Source: an uncultured Collinsella sp. (lineage in GTDB: Bacteria; Actinomycetota; Coriobacteriia; Coriobacteriales; Coriobacteriaceae). From it: 64,000 nucleotides of DNA. Made by a program: the position numbers and the translations under genes. Below are positions 1 to 7,069 of the stretch, piece by piece. The DNA is taken from positions 9,735-73,734 of the forward strand of contig CAKTWW010000006.1 of assembly GCA_934630855.1 (NCBI GenBank). Reading direction: 5' to 3'. The stretch's first letter is position 1, and every line of letters starts with the position of its first letter. The notes under the pieces were generated by a model that did no database searches, had not been told where the DNA came from, and worked only from the letters and a program-made list of their open reading frames with translations.

Positions 1-332
1 CACTGGTGGCCCTGGTCCACGAGCTGGAGCCGTATGATTCGAGCTTTGTGCACCTGCGCGAGCTGTCGCTGGAGCAGGTCTCGGCCGCTATCGAGCGCAT
101 GTCCGCGCTGGATGTTGCGGGCATTGCCGCGTTACCGGGCGTGCAACCCAAGCGCGCGGGCGTGATCTTGGCGGGTGCCGTGGTGATTCGCGAGCTCATG
201 CGAGCCGGTGGCTACAAGACGCTCACCGTAAGCGAGAACAGCCTACTCGCCGGCATGGCCGCCACCATTAACGAGGTTCTCGACGGCGCGACCCCCACCA
301 TCGGCTGGACCCCGAGCCTGAGCGCCCTTTAA
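1..332 (+). CDS. Ppx/GppA phosphatase family, C-terminal part
   Basis: Only the last 110 or so codons are in the window; the reading frame is open from base 3. The segment around LPGVQPKRAGVILAGAVVI matches the conserved tail of exopolyphosphatase/guanosine pentaphosphatase (Ppx/GppA) proteins, which hydrolyse polyphosphate or pppGpp in the cytoplasm. The SENSLLAGM stretch fits the vSe..l..G motif near the family C terminus. The ATP-binding N-terminal half is outside the window, so Ppx cannot be told from GppA. The gene is followed by an inverted repeat and the convergent tRNA-Leu gene. Confidence 0.75.
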   Translation, partial: LVALVHELEPYDSSFVHLRELSLEQVSAAIERMSALDVAGIAALPGVQPKRAGVILAGAVVIRELMRAGGYKTLTVSENSLLAGMAATINEVLDGATPTIGWTPSLSAL

Positions 333-347
333 CCGTTTCCCTCTGAG

Positions 348-410
348 TTGCGGTGAAATAGTTCCTAAATAAGCTGGTAAACGGTATAAATAGGATCTAT
401 TCCACCGCAA
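348..410. repeat. 20-bp inverted repeat downstream of ppx/gppA
   Basis: Bases 348-367 (TTGCGGTGAAATAGTTCCTA) face 391-410 (TAGGATCTATTCCACCGCAA), nearly perfect reverse complements around an AT-rich 23-base loop. It lies between the convergent Ppx/GppA gene and tRNA-Leu. It could act as a terminator-like stem or be a dispersed palindromic element; no second copy was found in this window. Confidence 0.6.
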
Positions 411-438
411 TTTAGGGCCCCACCGGCGTGTAATAGAA

Positions 439-471
439 ACGAGCCCGCATCCCCGGGGGGCACGAGCTCGT
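439..471 (-). terminator. Probable terminator of the tRNA-Leu gene
   Basis: Read on the minus strand, ACGAGC and GCTCGT bracket a GC-rich loop containing CCCCGGGG, followed by TTTCTATT. It starts about 10 bases beyond the tRNA 3' end, where an intrinsic terminator would be expected. Confidence 0.45.
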
Positions 472-481
472 AAAAGCCAAA

Positions 482-566
482 TGGTAGGGGCGGTGGGACT
501 CGAACCCACAATCCTTGCGGCGAGAGATTTTAAGTCTCCTGCGTATGCCAATTCCGCCACGCCCCC
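482..566 (-). tRNA. tRNA-Leu (TAA)
   Basis: The minus strand folds as an 85-nt class II tRNA with encoded CCA. The acceptor arm is GGGGGCG against CGCCCCT, the T arm holds GTTCGAGTC, and the anticodon loop reads CTTAAAA, giving anticodon TAA that reads UUA. A long variable arm (CTCGCCGCAAGG region) fits leucine tRNAs. It is the only tRNA seen in the window. Confidence 0.95.
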
Positions 567-597
567 GTGAGACTAGAAGTCTAGCACAAGCCGTCCG

Positions 598-1221
598 TTA
601 CGCGTTGACGGCCATCGAGTGCTGGCCCGACTTTTCCAGGAACTCCTGGAACTTGGCTTCGTCACCCTTGTTCTTGTACTGCAGGGCCAGCAGGTACTCC
701 AGACGGCAGCTCTTGACCTTGTCGTCGCCGGCCTCCTCGAGCATGCGCTCCAGCTCGGGGATGTCGTTGTGGCGCTTGAGAATCATCGTGTCATACATCA
801 GCTGGCACTCGTGCGCGACCGCCTCGGCCTGGCCGCCCTCAAAGCCCTTGATTTCGTGCAGTAGCTCCTTGGACTTTTTACGGTCCTCCTGGCCAACGTA
901 GTAGTTGAAGGCCTTGATCACCAGGTCGACACGCTGCATCTTGGGCAGGTTAAGGCCCAGCAGCAGGTCGAACATCTCGTCGGCGCGCTTGTGGTCCTCG
1001 CGCAGCAGATAGGAGTTCAGGCGCAGGTAATCGCGGTTGTAGCGTGGGTACAGCATGCTGGTGAGCTTGCTGTCGAGCAGGCGGTCGAACTCATCCCACT
1101 GCTTGGCGGCCATCAGCTGCTGCAGGCGCTTGAACGTGGTGCGTTTTTTGACGCTAAAGAACACCGATATGGCGATACAAATAATGACAACGGCGGTCCA
1201 GAGTGTGCGGGAATCGGGCAT
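598..1221 (-). CDS. Membrane-anchored TPR-like helical protein
   Basis: A 207-residue protein with one N-terminal membrane segment (about residues 6-24, LWTAVVIICIAISVFF) followed by a basic KKR stop-transfer and a soluble alpha-helical region with repeated leucine/tyrosine spacing like TPR or Sel1-type repeats. The start at 1221 is chosen because AGGAGCTC lies six bases upstream; an upstream extension to 1332 has no ribosome site and poor composition. A TATAAT box lies at 1282-1277 on the minus strand. Topology suggests a cytoplasmic scaffold tethered to the membrane. No enzymatic motif is visible and the specific role is unknown. Confidence 0.75.
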   Translation of the reverse strand: MPDSRTLWTAVVIICIAISVFFSVKKRTTFKRLQQLMAAKQWDEFDRLLDSKLTSMLYPRYNRDYLRLNSYLLREDHKRADEMFDLLLGLNLPKMQRVDLVIKAFNYYVGQEDRKKSKELLHEIKGFEGGQAEAVAHECQLMYDTMILKRHNDIPELERMLEEAGDDKVKSCRLEYLLALQYKNKGDEAKFQEFLEKSGQHSMAVNA

Positions 1222-1384
1222 ATTGAGCTCCTCGGTCGCTCGTAAAACAAGCGGTATGACAATACGTGCTAGATGTATTATACGCAGCGTGCAAGCAAAC
1301 TGGCACAAAAGCGCATCGAGGCCGAGCGCCATCGCTCGCTGCGGTACACTTACCTAAAGTAAACCATGAAGGGAGACATTACCT

Positions 1385-1672
1385 ATGAAGAAGATCGTTT
1401 TGGCTTGCGGTGCTGGCGCTGCTACTTCCACGCTCGTTGCCCAGAAGGTCGCCACCCTGCTCGACGCCAACGGTTATGCCGACAAGTACGAGATCGTGCA
1501 GTGCGCCATCTCCGAGGCCAAGGACGCTTGCGACGAGGGCGCCGACCTGCTGATCGCCACCACCGTTGCCCCCGAGGGCCTCACCTGCCCGTACGTGAGC
1601 GGCGTGCCCTTCATGACCGGCATGAACCGCGTCGCTGCCGAGAAGGCCGTCCTCGACGTCATGGCTCAGTAG
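1385..1672 (+). CDS. Stand-alone PTS IIB subunit, galactitol type
   Basis: A 95-residue protein opening MKKIVLACGAGAATSTLVA, the P-loop-like nest of galactitol-class PTS IIB domains, with Cys8 as the expected phospho-acceptor. Length is typical for a single IIB domain. IIB normally passes phosphate from IIA to an incoming sugar held by the membrane IIC, but no IIA or IIC gene is near. It starts behind AAGGGAGACATTACCT and is followed 11 bases later by a VOC-family gene, so the two are probably cotranscribed. It may serve a transporter encoded elsewhere or have a regulatory role. Confidence 0.85.
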   Translation: MKKIVLACGAGAATSTLVAQKVATLLDANGYADKYEIVQCAISEAKDACDEGADLLIATTVAPEGLTCPYVSGVPFMTGMNRVAAEKAVLDVMAQ

Positions 1673-1683
1673 GCGCTGCCTGT

Positions 1684-2058
1684 ATGAGTGAGCAGAACGC
1701 CAACCCGGTCGAGCTCTTTGGCATGCGCGTCGCCCATGTGGGCATCAACGCCACCGATTCGTCCGACGCCCTGGAGATCGCGGAGTTGTTCTCGACGATG
1801 ATGGGCCTGCCCGTTATCGAGACCCCGGTTTCGTACTTTAACGATTCGCTGGTCGAGATCATGAAGCAGAATGGTCGTGGCACCAAGGGCCACATCGGCT
1901 TTGCTGTCAACGATATCGACGCGGCCGAGAAGTGGTTTGCCGAGCGTGGACTCGAGGTCAACGAGGAATCGCGTGCGCTGCTGCCCGACGGCGACACCAA
2001 GCTCGTGTACTTTAAGCGCGAGTTCGCCGGCTTCGCCGTGCACCTGTGCCGCGAGTAG
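1684..2058 (+). CDS. VOC (glyoxalase/bleomycin-resistance fold) protein
   Basis: A 124-residue protein with the paired beta-alpha-beta-beta-beta layout of the vicinal oxygen chelate superfamily: an N-terminal half with HVGINATDSSDALEIAELF and a C-terminal half with KGHIGFAVNDIDAAEKWF ending in AVHLCRE. His and Glu residues in these strands could hold a metal. The substrate cannot be read from the sequence. The start at 1684 follows the IIB stop by 11 bases, and a strong hairpin lies downstream, so this is probably the second gene of a two-gene transcript. A link to sugar metabolism is a guess from the IIB neighbour. Confidence 0.75.
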   Translation: MSEQNANPVELFGMRVAHVGINATDSSDALEIAELFSTMMGLPVIETPVSYFNDSLVEIMKQNGRGTKGHIGFAVNDIDAAEKWFAERGLEVNEESRALLPDGDTKLVYFKREFAGFAVHLCRE

Positions 2059-2081
2059 CACACAGGCTGTCATAGCTAACG

Positions 2082-2119
2082 AAAAATGGGGTAAGGTCGC
2101 GTGGCCTTACCCCATTTTT
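2082..2119 (+). terminator. Intrinsic terminator after the IIB-VOC pair
   Basis: AAATGGGGTAAGG pairs with CCTTACCCCATTT around a short loop and is followed by a T run. The A-rich 5' flank means it could also work on the minus strand. Confidence 0.85.
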
Positions 2120-2154
2120 ATGCCGCGCGGCCGCCTGGTGGGCTGTTGAAAATC

Positions 2155-2336
2155 GAAGGTGAATGGTTTTCCCGAGAAGTGAACGAGCAAAATCGGACCC
2201 CCGAAACATCGACACTTTGAGGGCGGAATTTCCTGCGGTTTAGTCGAGTTTTTCCTGCAGTTTTGGCACCAAAAAGTGTGAATGCTTCGGGGGTCCAAAA
2301 TAGGTCGTTCACTTCTCGGGAAAACCATTCACCTTC
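2155..2336. repeat. Long inverted-repeat element, copy 1
   Basis: A perfect 32-bp inverted repeat (2155-2186 against 2305-2336) encloses about 118 bases. The inner arm contains TTTTCCCGAGAAGTGAACGA and continues with an imperfect pairing of GGACCCCCGAAACAT with a matching GCTTCGGGGGTCC. A second copy lies at 6131-6309. The inner arm and part of the loop (CATCGACACTTTGAG, TTTCCTGCGGTTT) are shared, while the outermost 11-13 bases differ between copies but still pair within each. No protein is encoded; it looks like a MITE or structured-RNA element between convergent genes. Confidence 0.85.
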
Positions 2337-2355
2337 GTTTCGCGAGAAGCGCCCC

Positions 2356-3651
2356 TTACCGCGGTAGGCGAATCGTAAAGCGGCTACCGACGCCTTCGAC
2401 CGAGGTCACGCCGATAACGCCGCCGTGGCTGTCGACGATCCACTTGGCAATGGCGAGCCCCAGGCCCGAACCCTGTGCGCCGGCATCGCGCGCGTTGTCG
2501 GCGCGATAGAACCGCTCAAACGCGTGAGCTGCGGATTCCTGGTTCATGCCGATGCCCTCGTCCTCAACACTTATGTCGATCGAGCCCACTCCCGCATCCG
2601 GTGTTACGCCAAACGTGATGGTCGAACCCGCGTCCGAATACTTGGCGGCATTTTGTACGATCACGCGCAGCGCCTGCTTCACGAGCGCGACATCGACCGA
2701 CGCGTCGCAGCGAGGGTCGCTGGCAAGCGAGACGTCGTACGCCAGACGGTACGCATGCCCAGAATCAATCATCTGCGACTCCTCGCACACCTCGCCGACC
2801 AGCGCAGCCAGGTTGGTATCCGCGCGTCGTAGTACGGTGCGGCCGGCATCGCCGCGCGCCAAGAACAGCAGCTGCTCCACAAGCTCTTGCATGTGCTCGC
2901 TTTCAGCCTTGAGCGAGGCGATGGATTCCGCCAGTACGTCCGGGTCGTCTTTGCCCCAGCGGTCGAGCATGTTCACGTAGCCCTGGATCACCGCGATAGG
3001 CGTGCGCAGCTCATGGCTTGCGTCGTTGACAAAGCGCATCTGCTGGAGTTTGGCCTCTTGCATTTGGCGCAGCAGACGGTTGAGTGCGACCTCGATGCTC
3101 GCCAGGTCGGCGTCGCCGGTGGTGACGCTCGGTGAGTCGACGCTTGCACGCTCGATGGCCTGCTCGAGCGTTTCCATCTTGCCGCCGGCGAGCTGCATGC
3201 GGCCGAGCTCGTCCACACGCAGGGCCAGGTCGTTGAGCGGTGCCATGGTGCGGCGCACGCGGCGGGCGCCGCCGAGCATGTCGAGCACGCTGATGACCTG
3301 CCAGCCTGCAACGACAAGGTAGAGAGGCCACAGCGCCATGAGGTCCTGCGCAAGAGGGAAGGTCTTAGTGGTGCGCGCAAGCTCGACGGTATAGGTAAAC
3401 GTGGTCAAGTCCCAGCCGTGCGCGGGTGCCAACGACATGGCGCGAACGGTGCCGCCGGGAATCCAGCCTGCGGTAAACGTGCCGTCGGGCAGCGTCTGGT
3501 TGTAGCCAAACATGAGGATCGCCGCCGCAGCAACCAGCAGCAACAGATCCAGCCAGACGTAGCTCATCAGGCGGCGCCACATGTAGCTCCAGTTGATGGC
3601 GCGGGCGATGGAAGTGACGCGCTTGGTCTCGGCGTTACGCGCGGCAGACAT
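2356..3651 (-). CDS. Sensor histidine kinase, OmpR-partner type
   Basis: A 431-residue membrane kinase. Two transmembrane helices (about 31-49 and 104-126) bracket a short extracellular loop. A HAMP-like linker leads to the H box FVNDASHELRTPIAVIQGY with phospho-acceptor His213. The N box is VIVQNAAKYSDA, G1 is VEDEGIGM and G2 is GSGLGLAIAKWI, so all ATP-binding motifs are intact. The start at 3651 overlaps the end of the regulator gene by 17 bases, indicating translational coupling. It should phosphorylate the adjacent response regulator. The signal is unknown; the overall plan resembles ArlS/CssS-type kinases. Confidence 0.92.
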   Translation of the reverse strand: MSAARNAETKRVTSIARAINWSYMWRRLMSYVWLDLLLLVAAAAILMFGYNQTLPDGTFTAGWIPGGTVRAMSLAPAHGWDLTTFTYTVELARTTKTFPLAQDLMALWPLYLVVAGWQVISVLDMLGGARRVRRTMAPLNDLALRVDELGRMQLAGGKMETLEQAIERASVDSPSVTTGDADLASIEVALNRLLRQMQEAKLQQMRFVNDASHELRTPIAVIQGYVNMLDRWGKDDPDVLAESIASLKAESEHMQELVEQLLFLARGDAGRTVLRRADTNLAALVGEVCEESQMIDSGHAYRLAYDVSLASDPRCDASVDVALVKQALRVIVQNAAKYSDAGSTITFGVTPDAGVGSIDISVEDEGIGMNQESAAHAFERFYRADNARDAGAQGSGLGLAIAKWIVDSHGGVIGVTSVEGVGSRFTIRLPR

Positions 3652-4417
3652 AGCCCACCCCGCGTACGGTCTGGATGATGCGGGCGCTGCCGGCGTCCTC
3701 GATCTTGGCGCGCAGATGCGCGATGTGTACGTCGACGTTATTGGTGTCGCCCACGTACTCGTAGCCCAGCGCCTCGTGCGCAATGCGCTCGCGCGTGAGC
3801 ACGGTTTCGGCATGCGCCATAAGCAGGGCGAGGACGTCGAACTCGCGGGCGGTCAGCACGATCGGCGAACCCGCGACCGTGACCTCGCGGCGGTCGGGAT
3901 CGAGCGCGACCGAGCCCACGGTGAGCGCGGCGGGGGAGGGCGCGGCGGCCGGAGCCGAGCCGCCAGCCGGGGGCATCGCGGTGGCAGCCGCAGCCGCGCC
4001 GCCTGCCGCGCAGGTGCCGGTCTCAACGCCACCCGCACCCGAAGCCGCCCGCACAGCCTCCGCGCGCTTCAACGCTACGCGGATCCGTGCGAACAGCTCC
4101 TCAATCGCAAACGGCTTGGTCAGGTAATCGTCGGCGCCGGCATCGAGCCCGGCCACCTTGTCCATCACGGCATCACGCGCGGTGACCATGATCACTGGCA
4201 CGTCCTTGTGCTTGCGGATGCGCCGCAGCACCTCCATACCGTTGAGCTGCGGCAACAGCACATCGAGCAGAATCAGATCGTAGTCGCGTTCCAGCGCCAG
4301 ATCCACGGCGGTGCGGCCGTCGGCGGCGTGCTCCACCTGGTAGCCCTCGTGCTCCAGCTCGAGCGTCACAAAGCGGGCGATTTTCTCCTCGTCCTCTACG
4401 ATCAGGATTCGTGCCAT
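3635..4417 (-). CDS. OmpR-family response regulator with Ala/Pro-rich linker
   Basis: A 260-residue regulator. The receiver domain has Asp52 as phospho-acceptor, with Thr79 and Lys101 in the switch positions. A winged-helix DNA-binding domain occupies roughly residues 165-260, ending VRGVGYVCRA. Between them lies a low-complexity Ala/Gly/Pro linker of about 45 residues, far longer than the usual 5-15 of this family (total about 225). It lies between the UBA/DUF4342 gene (18 bases upstream) and the kinase gene (17-base overlap), forming a three-gene operon. The linker may loosen coupling between domains; that is inference. Confidence 0.92.
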   Translation of the reverse strand: MARILIVEDEEKIARFVTLELEHEGYQVEHAADGRTAVDLALERDYDLILLDVLLPQLNGMEVLRRIRKHKDVPVIMVTARDAVMDKVAGLDAGADDYLTKPFAIEELFARIRVALKRAEAVRAASGAGGVETGTCAAGGAAAAATAMPPAGGSAPAAAPSPAALTVGSVALDPDRREVTVAGSPIVLTAREFDVLALLMAHAETVLTRERIAHEALGYEYVGDTNNVDVHIAHLRAKIEDAGSARIIQTVRGVGYVCRA

Positions 4418-4435
4418 ACGTGCCCCCGTCTGAGA

Positions 4436-4978
4436 TTACTTGTCGTCGTTCAGATTTTGCTTGATGCCATCCGCGGCGTCGGCGGCGTGATCCATCAGGT
4501 TGTTGATGCTGCCGGGCACGTCACCGTCGCTGTCGATGCGGTAGCGCATGCCAAAGAACAGGCCAAGCAGCATCAGCCATACCGTGGCGCCCCAGGCAAA
4601 CAAGGCGATGATGGGAATCAGGATGGGGACGTTGAGGATGATGGCGTCGCGGCGCGTTGCGACAAACTTGGTCTCTAGGCTCAGGCGGAAGAGCTTTTTG
4701 AGGTACTCCCACACGCTGTCCATCTTCTTGGAGAAGTCGGTCTTTTCGCTCGACTTTTCGTAGGCGACCTGTGCGGCGACCATCTCGGCCGAGGGCTCAT
4801 CGACCGGCTCGGACTCGGTGGCGGCGTGAGCCGACGTGGCCTGGGTCTTGCCCTGCGACTCGAGCCAAATGATGGCGTCCAGAACGTTGCCGTCGGCGGC
4901 GTCGAGCGCGGTTTTGGCGTCGGTGTAGCTCACGTTGCACTTGGTGCGGATGGTTTCAACTTTTTCGAGGTCGTCCAT
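4436..4978 (-). CDS. UBA/TS-N plus DUF4342 membrane protein
   Basis: A 180-residue protein. Residues 1-45 (start MDDLEKVETIRTKCNVSYTD, then DAKTALDAADGNVLDAIIWL) form a three-helix UBA/TS-N-like domain as in EF-Ts. A polar linker follows, then a DUF4342-type region with one or two hydrophobic helices around residues 113-145. It is the first gene of an operon with the downstream response regulator and kinase, so it may be a membrane accessory or target of that system. DUF4342 proteins have no firmly established function. Confidence 0.8.
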   Translation of the reverse strand: MDDLEKVETIRTKCNVSYTDAKTALDAADGNVLDAIIWLESQGKTQATSAHAATESEPVDEPSAEMVAAQVAYEKSSEKTDFSKKMDSVWEYLKKLFRLSLETKFVATRRDAIILNVPILIPIIALFAWGATVWLMLLGLFFGMRYRIDSDGDVPGSINNLMDHAADAADGIKQNLNDDK

Positions 4979-5340
4979 GACCTGTCCTTTCGTTCGATGG
5001 GCGCGACGCCGGGCGATCTGCCCGGGTGCGAGCGTTGCGTTCGGCGGCCTGCGTTGCGCGGCGCCGCCCCGCCCTTGGTCGAACTCTATAGTGCAGGTTA
5101 TAGATTAAGCGATTCTTGAGCCAAGATTAATGTTGGATGAGTTTTTGGGTGGGGCGGAGGCCAAGCGCACGGGGTGCCCGGAGCTCAGGCGTAAATTTGT
5201 GTCCGCACGGCGAGATATACTTATTACCGACGTTGAAGGGCGTGATGGGGCAAAGTTGCCCGCCGTCCGCGAAATCAGAGGAACCGCAGCGGCGCGCGGG
5301 CGCAAGCGAGCGGGATCTCGACGCAAACAGGGGGTCATAC
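4979..5340. other. Gene-free 362-bp divergent region
   Basis: Lies between the divergent UBA/DUF4342 and metallophosphatase genes. No convincing coding frame is seen. It contains one copy of the 13-bp motif TGTCCGCACGGCG at 5200-5212 that recurs in other intergenic regions of this window. The promoters of both flanking genes presumably lie here, but no clear -35/-10 pair stood out. Confidence 0.6.
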
Positions 5341-6102
5341 GTGCATATCTACGCTATGAGTGACATTCACGGGTGTCTTGATGCTTTTAAGGCATCGCTT
5401 TCCACCATCGACCTCGATGCCCGGGACTCCAAGCTGGTCCTGCTGGGCGACTACTGCGACCGAGGCCCCGATTCGCTTGGGGTCTTTGAGCTTGTCATGG
5501 ACCTGCAAAAACGTTACGGCGATCGCGTCGTGGCGTTGCGCGGCAACCACGAGGAGATGTTCCTCGAGTACATCGACGAGGTGAAAGATCCCAATTTTAC
5601 GCAAGCATGGATACTTGCCGACAGCAATCTGGCAACGGCCAAGAGCTTCCTAGATGCCGAGGCATTCAAGCACGTCAAGCATCTGTTGAGGCTCAGGAAG
5701 TTCGAGGAGGCCTACGCCTATACGGTTGAATGCATGAAGGCCGAACATACGGACATTATCGCGTGGGTTCGCAATCTTCCTTACGTTTACGAGAGCCCCT
5801 TTGATCAGGTCTTTGTGCATGCCGGCGTTGACGAAGAAGCTGGGGACTACTGGAAGATGGGCACGCCTACCGAGTCGTTTACCATGATGCCGCCCGATTA
5901 CGTGGGGCGTAAGTTCTATCTGGATGTTATCGCCGGTCATATCAACACCGAGGTGGTCTCGGGCATTGCGGGCTATCGCGGTATCTGGCATGACGGGGCT
6001 AGCCATTACTACATCGATGGGAACGTCATGAAGAACGGCGAGGTCGCCGTGCTGAGCTACGACTCGGAGACAAGGAAGTACGCCGGCCCGGGGTTGGAGT
6101 AG
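5341..6102 (+). CDS. PPP-type metallophosphatase
   Basis: A 253-residue calcineurin-like phosphatase. The metal-site motifs appear in order: SDIHGC (residues 7-12), GDYCDRGPDS and RGNHEE, with a later GHINTE histidine pair. This is the signature of bacterial PPP phosphatases (PrpA/ApaH-like), which dephosphorylate phosphoproteins or dinucleotides using two metal ions. A GTG start at 5341 is chosen because AGGGGG lies seven bases upstream and the protein then begins MHIYAMSDIHG, as usual for the family. It stands alone between an intergenic motif and a palindromic element. The substrate is unknown. Confidence 0.85.
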   Translation: MHIYAMSDIHGCLDAFKASLSTIDLDARDSKLVLLGDYCDRGPDSLGVFELVMDLQKRYGDRVVALRGNHEEMFLEYIDEVKDPNFTQAWILADSNLATAKSFLDAEAFKHVKHLLRLRKFEEAYAYTVECMKAEHTDIIAWVRNLPYVYESPFDQVFVHAGVDEEAGDYWKMGTPTESFTMMPPDYVGRKFYLDVIAGHINTEVVSGIAGYRGIWHDGASHYYIDGNVMKNGEVAVLSYDSETRKYAGPGLE

Positions 6103-6130
6103 GTACGTCCTCCGAAACGGCCAGGAACCA

Positions 6131-6309
6131 AGGTCTAATACTTTTCCCGAGAAGTGAACGAGCTAAATCGGACCCCCGAAGCATCGACACTTTGAGAGCG
6201 CCGTTTCCTGCGGTTTCGATGTCGGAATCCAGCGATTTTGCTGTCGAAAAATGCGGATGTTTCAGGGGCCAAAAACAGCCGTTCACTTTGCGGGAAAAGT
6301 ATTAGACCT
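6131..6309. repeat. Long inverted-repeat element, copy 2
   Basis: Bases 6131-6160 face 6280-6309 as a 28-of-30 inverted repeat. The inner arm TTTTCCCGAGAAGTGAACG is the same as in the copy at 2155-2336, and much of the left half is shared. The outermost arm here is AGGTCTAATAC, unrelated to GAAGGTGAATGG of copy 1 but again matched by its own complement on the far side. No coding potential. It fills most of the gap between the metallophosphatase and the AbiE pair. Confidence 0.85.
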
Positions 6310-6395
6310 CGATAACGGGGGATGGTGCTCCGGTGGGAAAGCGGCGGCAGGAGTGGGATAAGCAAGGCGCGCCGGTCATGTGAAATCAAAATCGC

Positions 6396-6430
6396 GTTGC
6401 AAAAGTATGAAAATATCTTACAATTGCAAC
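6396..6430 (+). promoter_or_regulatory. Promoter and palindromic operator of the AbiE pair
   Basis: GTTGCAA (6396-6402) and TTGCAAC (6424-6430) form an inverted repeat that spans a -35 TTGCAA (6397-6402) and a -10 TACAAT (6419-6424) with 16-bp spacing. The predicted transcript would begin at or next to the ATG at 6431, and no ribosome site precedes that ATG, so the mRNA may be leaderless. AbiEi antitoxins are known to repress their own operon through inverted repeats. Confidence 0.65.
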
Positions 6431-7054
6431 ATGAAGTACTTTAGCAACATAACGGCGATAAGTGAGCTTTCCGAGAGCGAGGGCGTGTTCACTACGGCCC
6501 AGGCGGCACGCATGGACATCTCTCGAGATGCGCTGGCGCACTCATGCCGCGTAGGGCGTCTTGAACGGATATGTCACGGCGCCTACCGGATGTGTGGCAC
6601 GCAGCGCCGAGACACCGACGAGCTCAACGCCCTTTGGAAGCTCACCAATCCCTCTCTTTGCGCATGGGAGAGAAAACGTCAGTGGGACGGCATCGCCGTG
6701 AGTGGTACGACCGCGGCGAACCTACAGCAAATGGGCGATTTCTATCTGTCCCCCTACAGGATGACCGCGCCTACGCGCATCAATACAAGAAACCAATCTC
6801 TTTCCTTTGCAAAGCGTGATATTGCTGAGCAGGATATCGTCTGGCTCGACGGCCTGCCGGTTACCAAACCCGAGCGCACGCTTGTCGATCTATGCCTCGA
6901 TTACGAGGACCCCTCATTAATTACCGATGCCTATCACGATGCGCTTGGGCGTGGACTTAATACGCAGCGGCTGAAAGAACTTGTAGAAGCAAACTCTAAA
7001 ACCGCCAAACGACGCGAGCTAATGAGACCTCTACTGATGGTGCTGAATGACTAA
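6431..7054 (+). CDS. AbiEi-type antitoxin / transcriptional autoregulator
   Basis: A 207-residue protein with an N-terminal winged-helix region (about 5-55: GVFTTAQAARMDISRDALAH, then RLERICHGAYRM) as in AbiEi antitoxins, followed by the conserved body with VTKPERTLVDLCLD. In type IV toxin-antitoxin systems AbiEi represses the operon and counters the nucleotidyltransferase toxin AbiEii. The start at 6431 is preferred over upstream ATGs because it lies directly after a palindromic promoter and matches the family N terminus. The toxin gene follows after 15 bases. Confidence 0.85.
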   Translation: MKYFSNITAISELSESEGVFTTAQAARMDISRDALAHSCRVGRLERICHGAYRMCGTQRRDTDELNALWKLTNPSLCAWERKRQWDGIAVSGTTAANLQQMGDFYLSPYRMTAPTRINTRNQSLSFAKRDIAEQDIVWLDGLPVTKPERTLVDLCLDYEDPSLITDAYHDALGRGLNTQRLKELVEANSKTAKRRELMRPLLMVLND

Positions 7055-7069
7055 CGCGAAACGGAGGAC

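Noticed and set aside
2107..2328. Short frames inside the inverted-repeat element
   Set aside because: They arise on both strands from the palindrome and differ between the two copies, so they are not conserved as protein.
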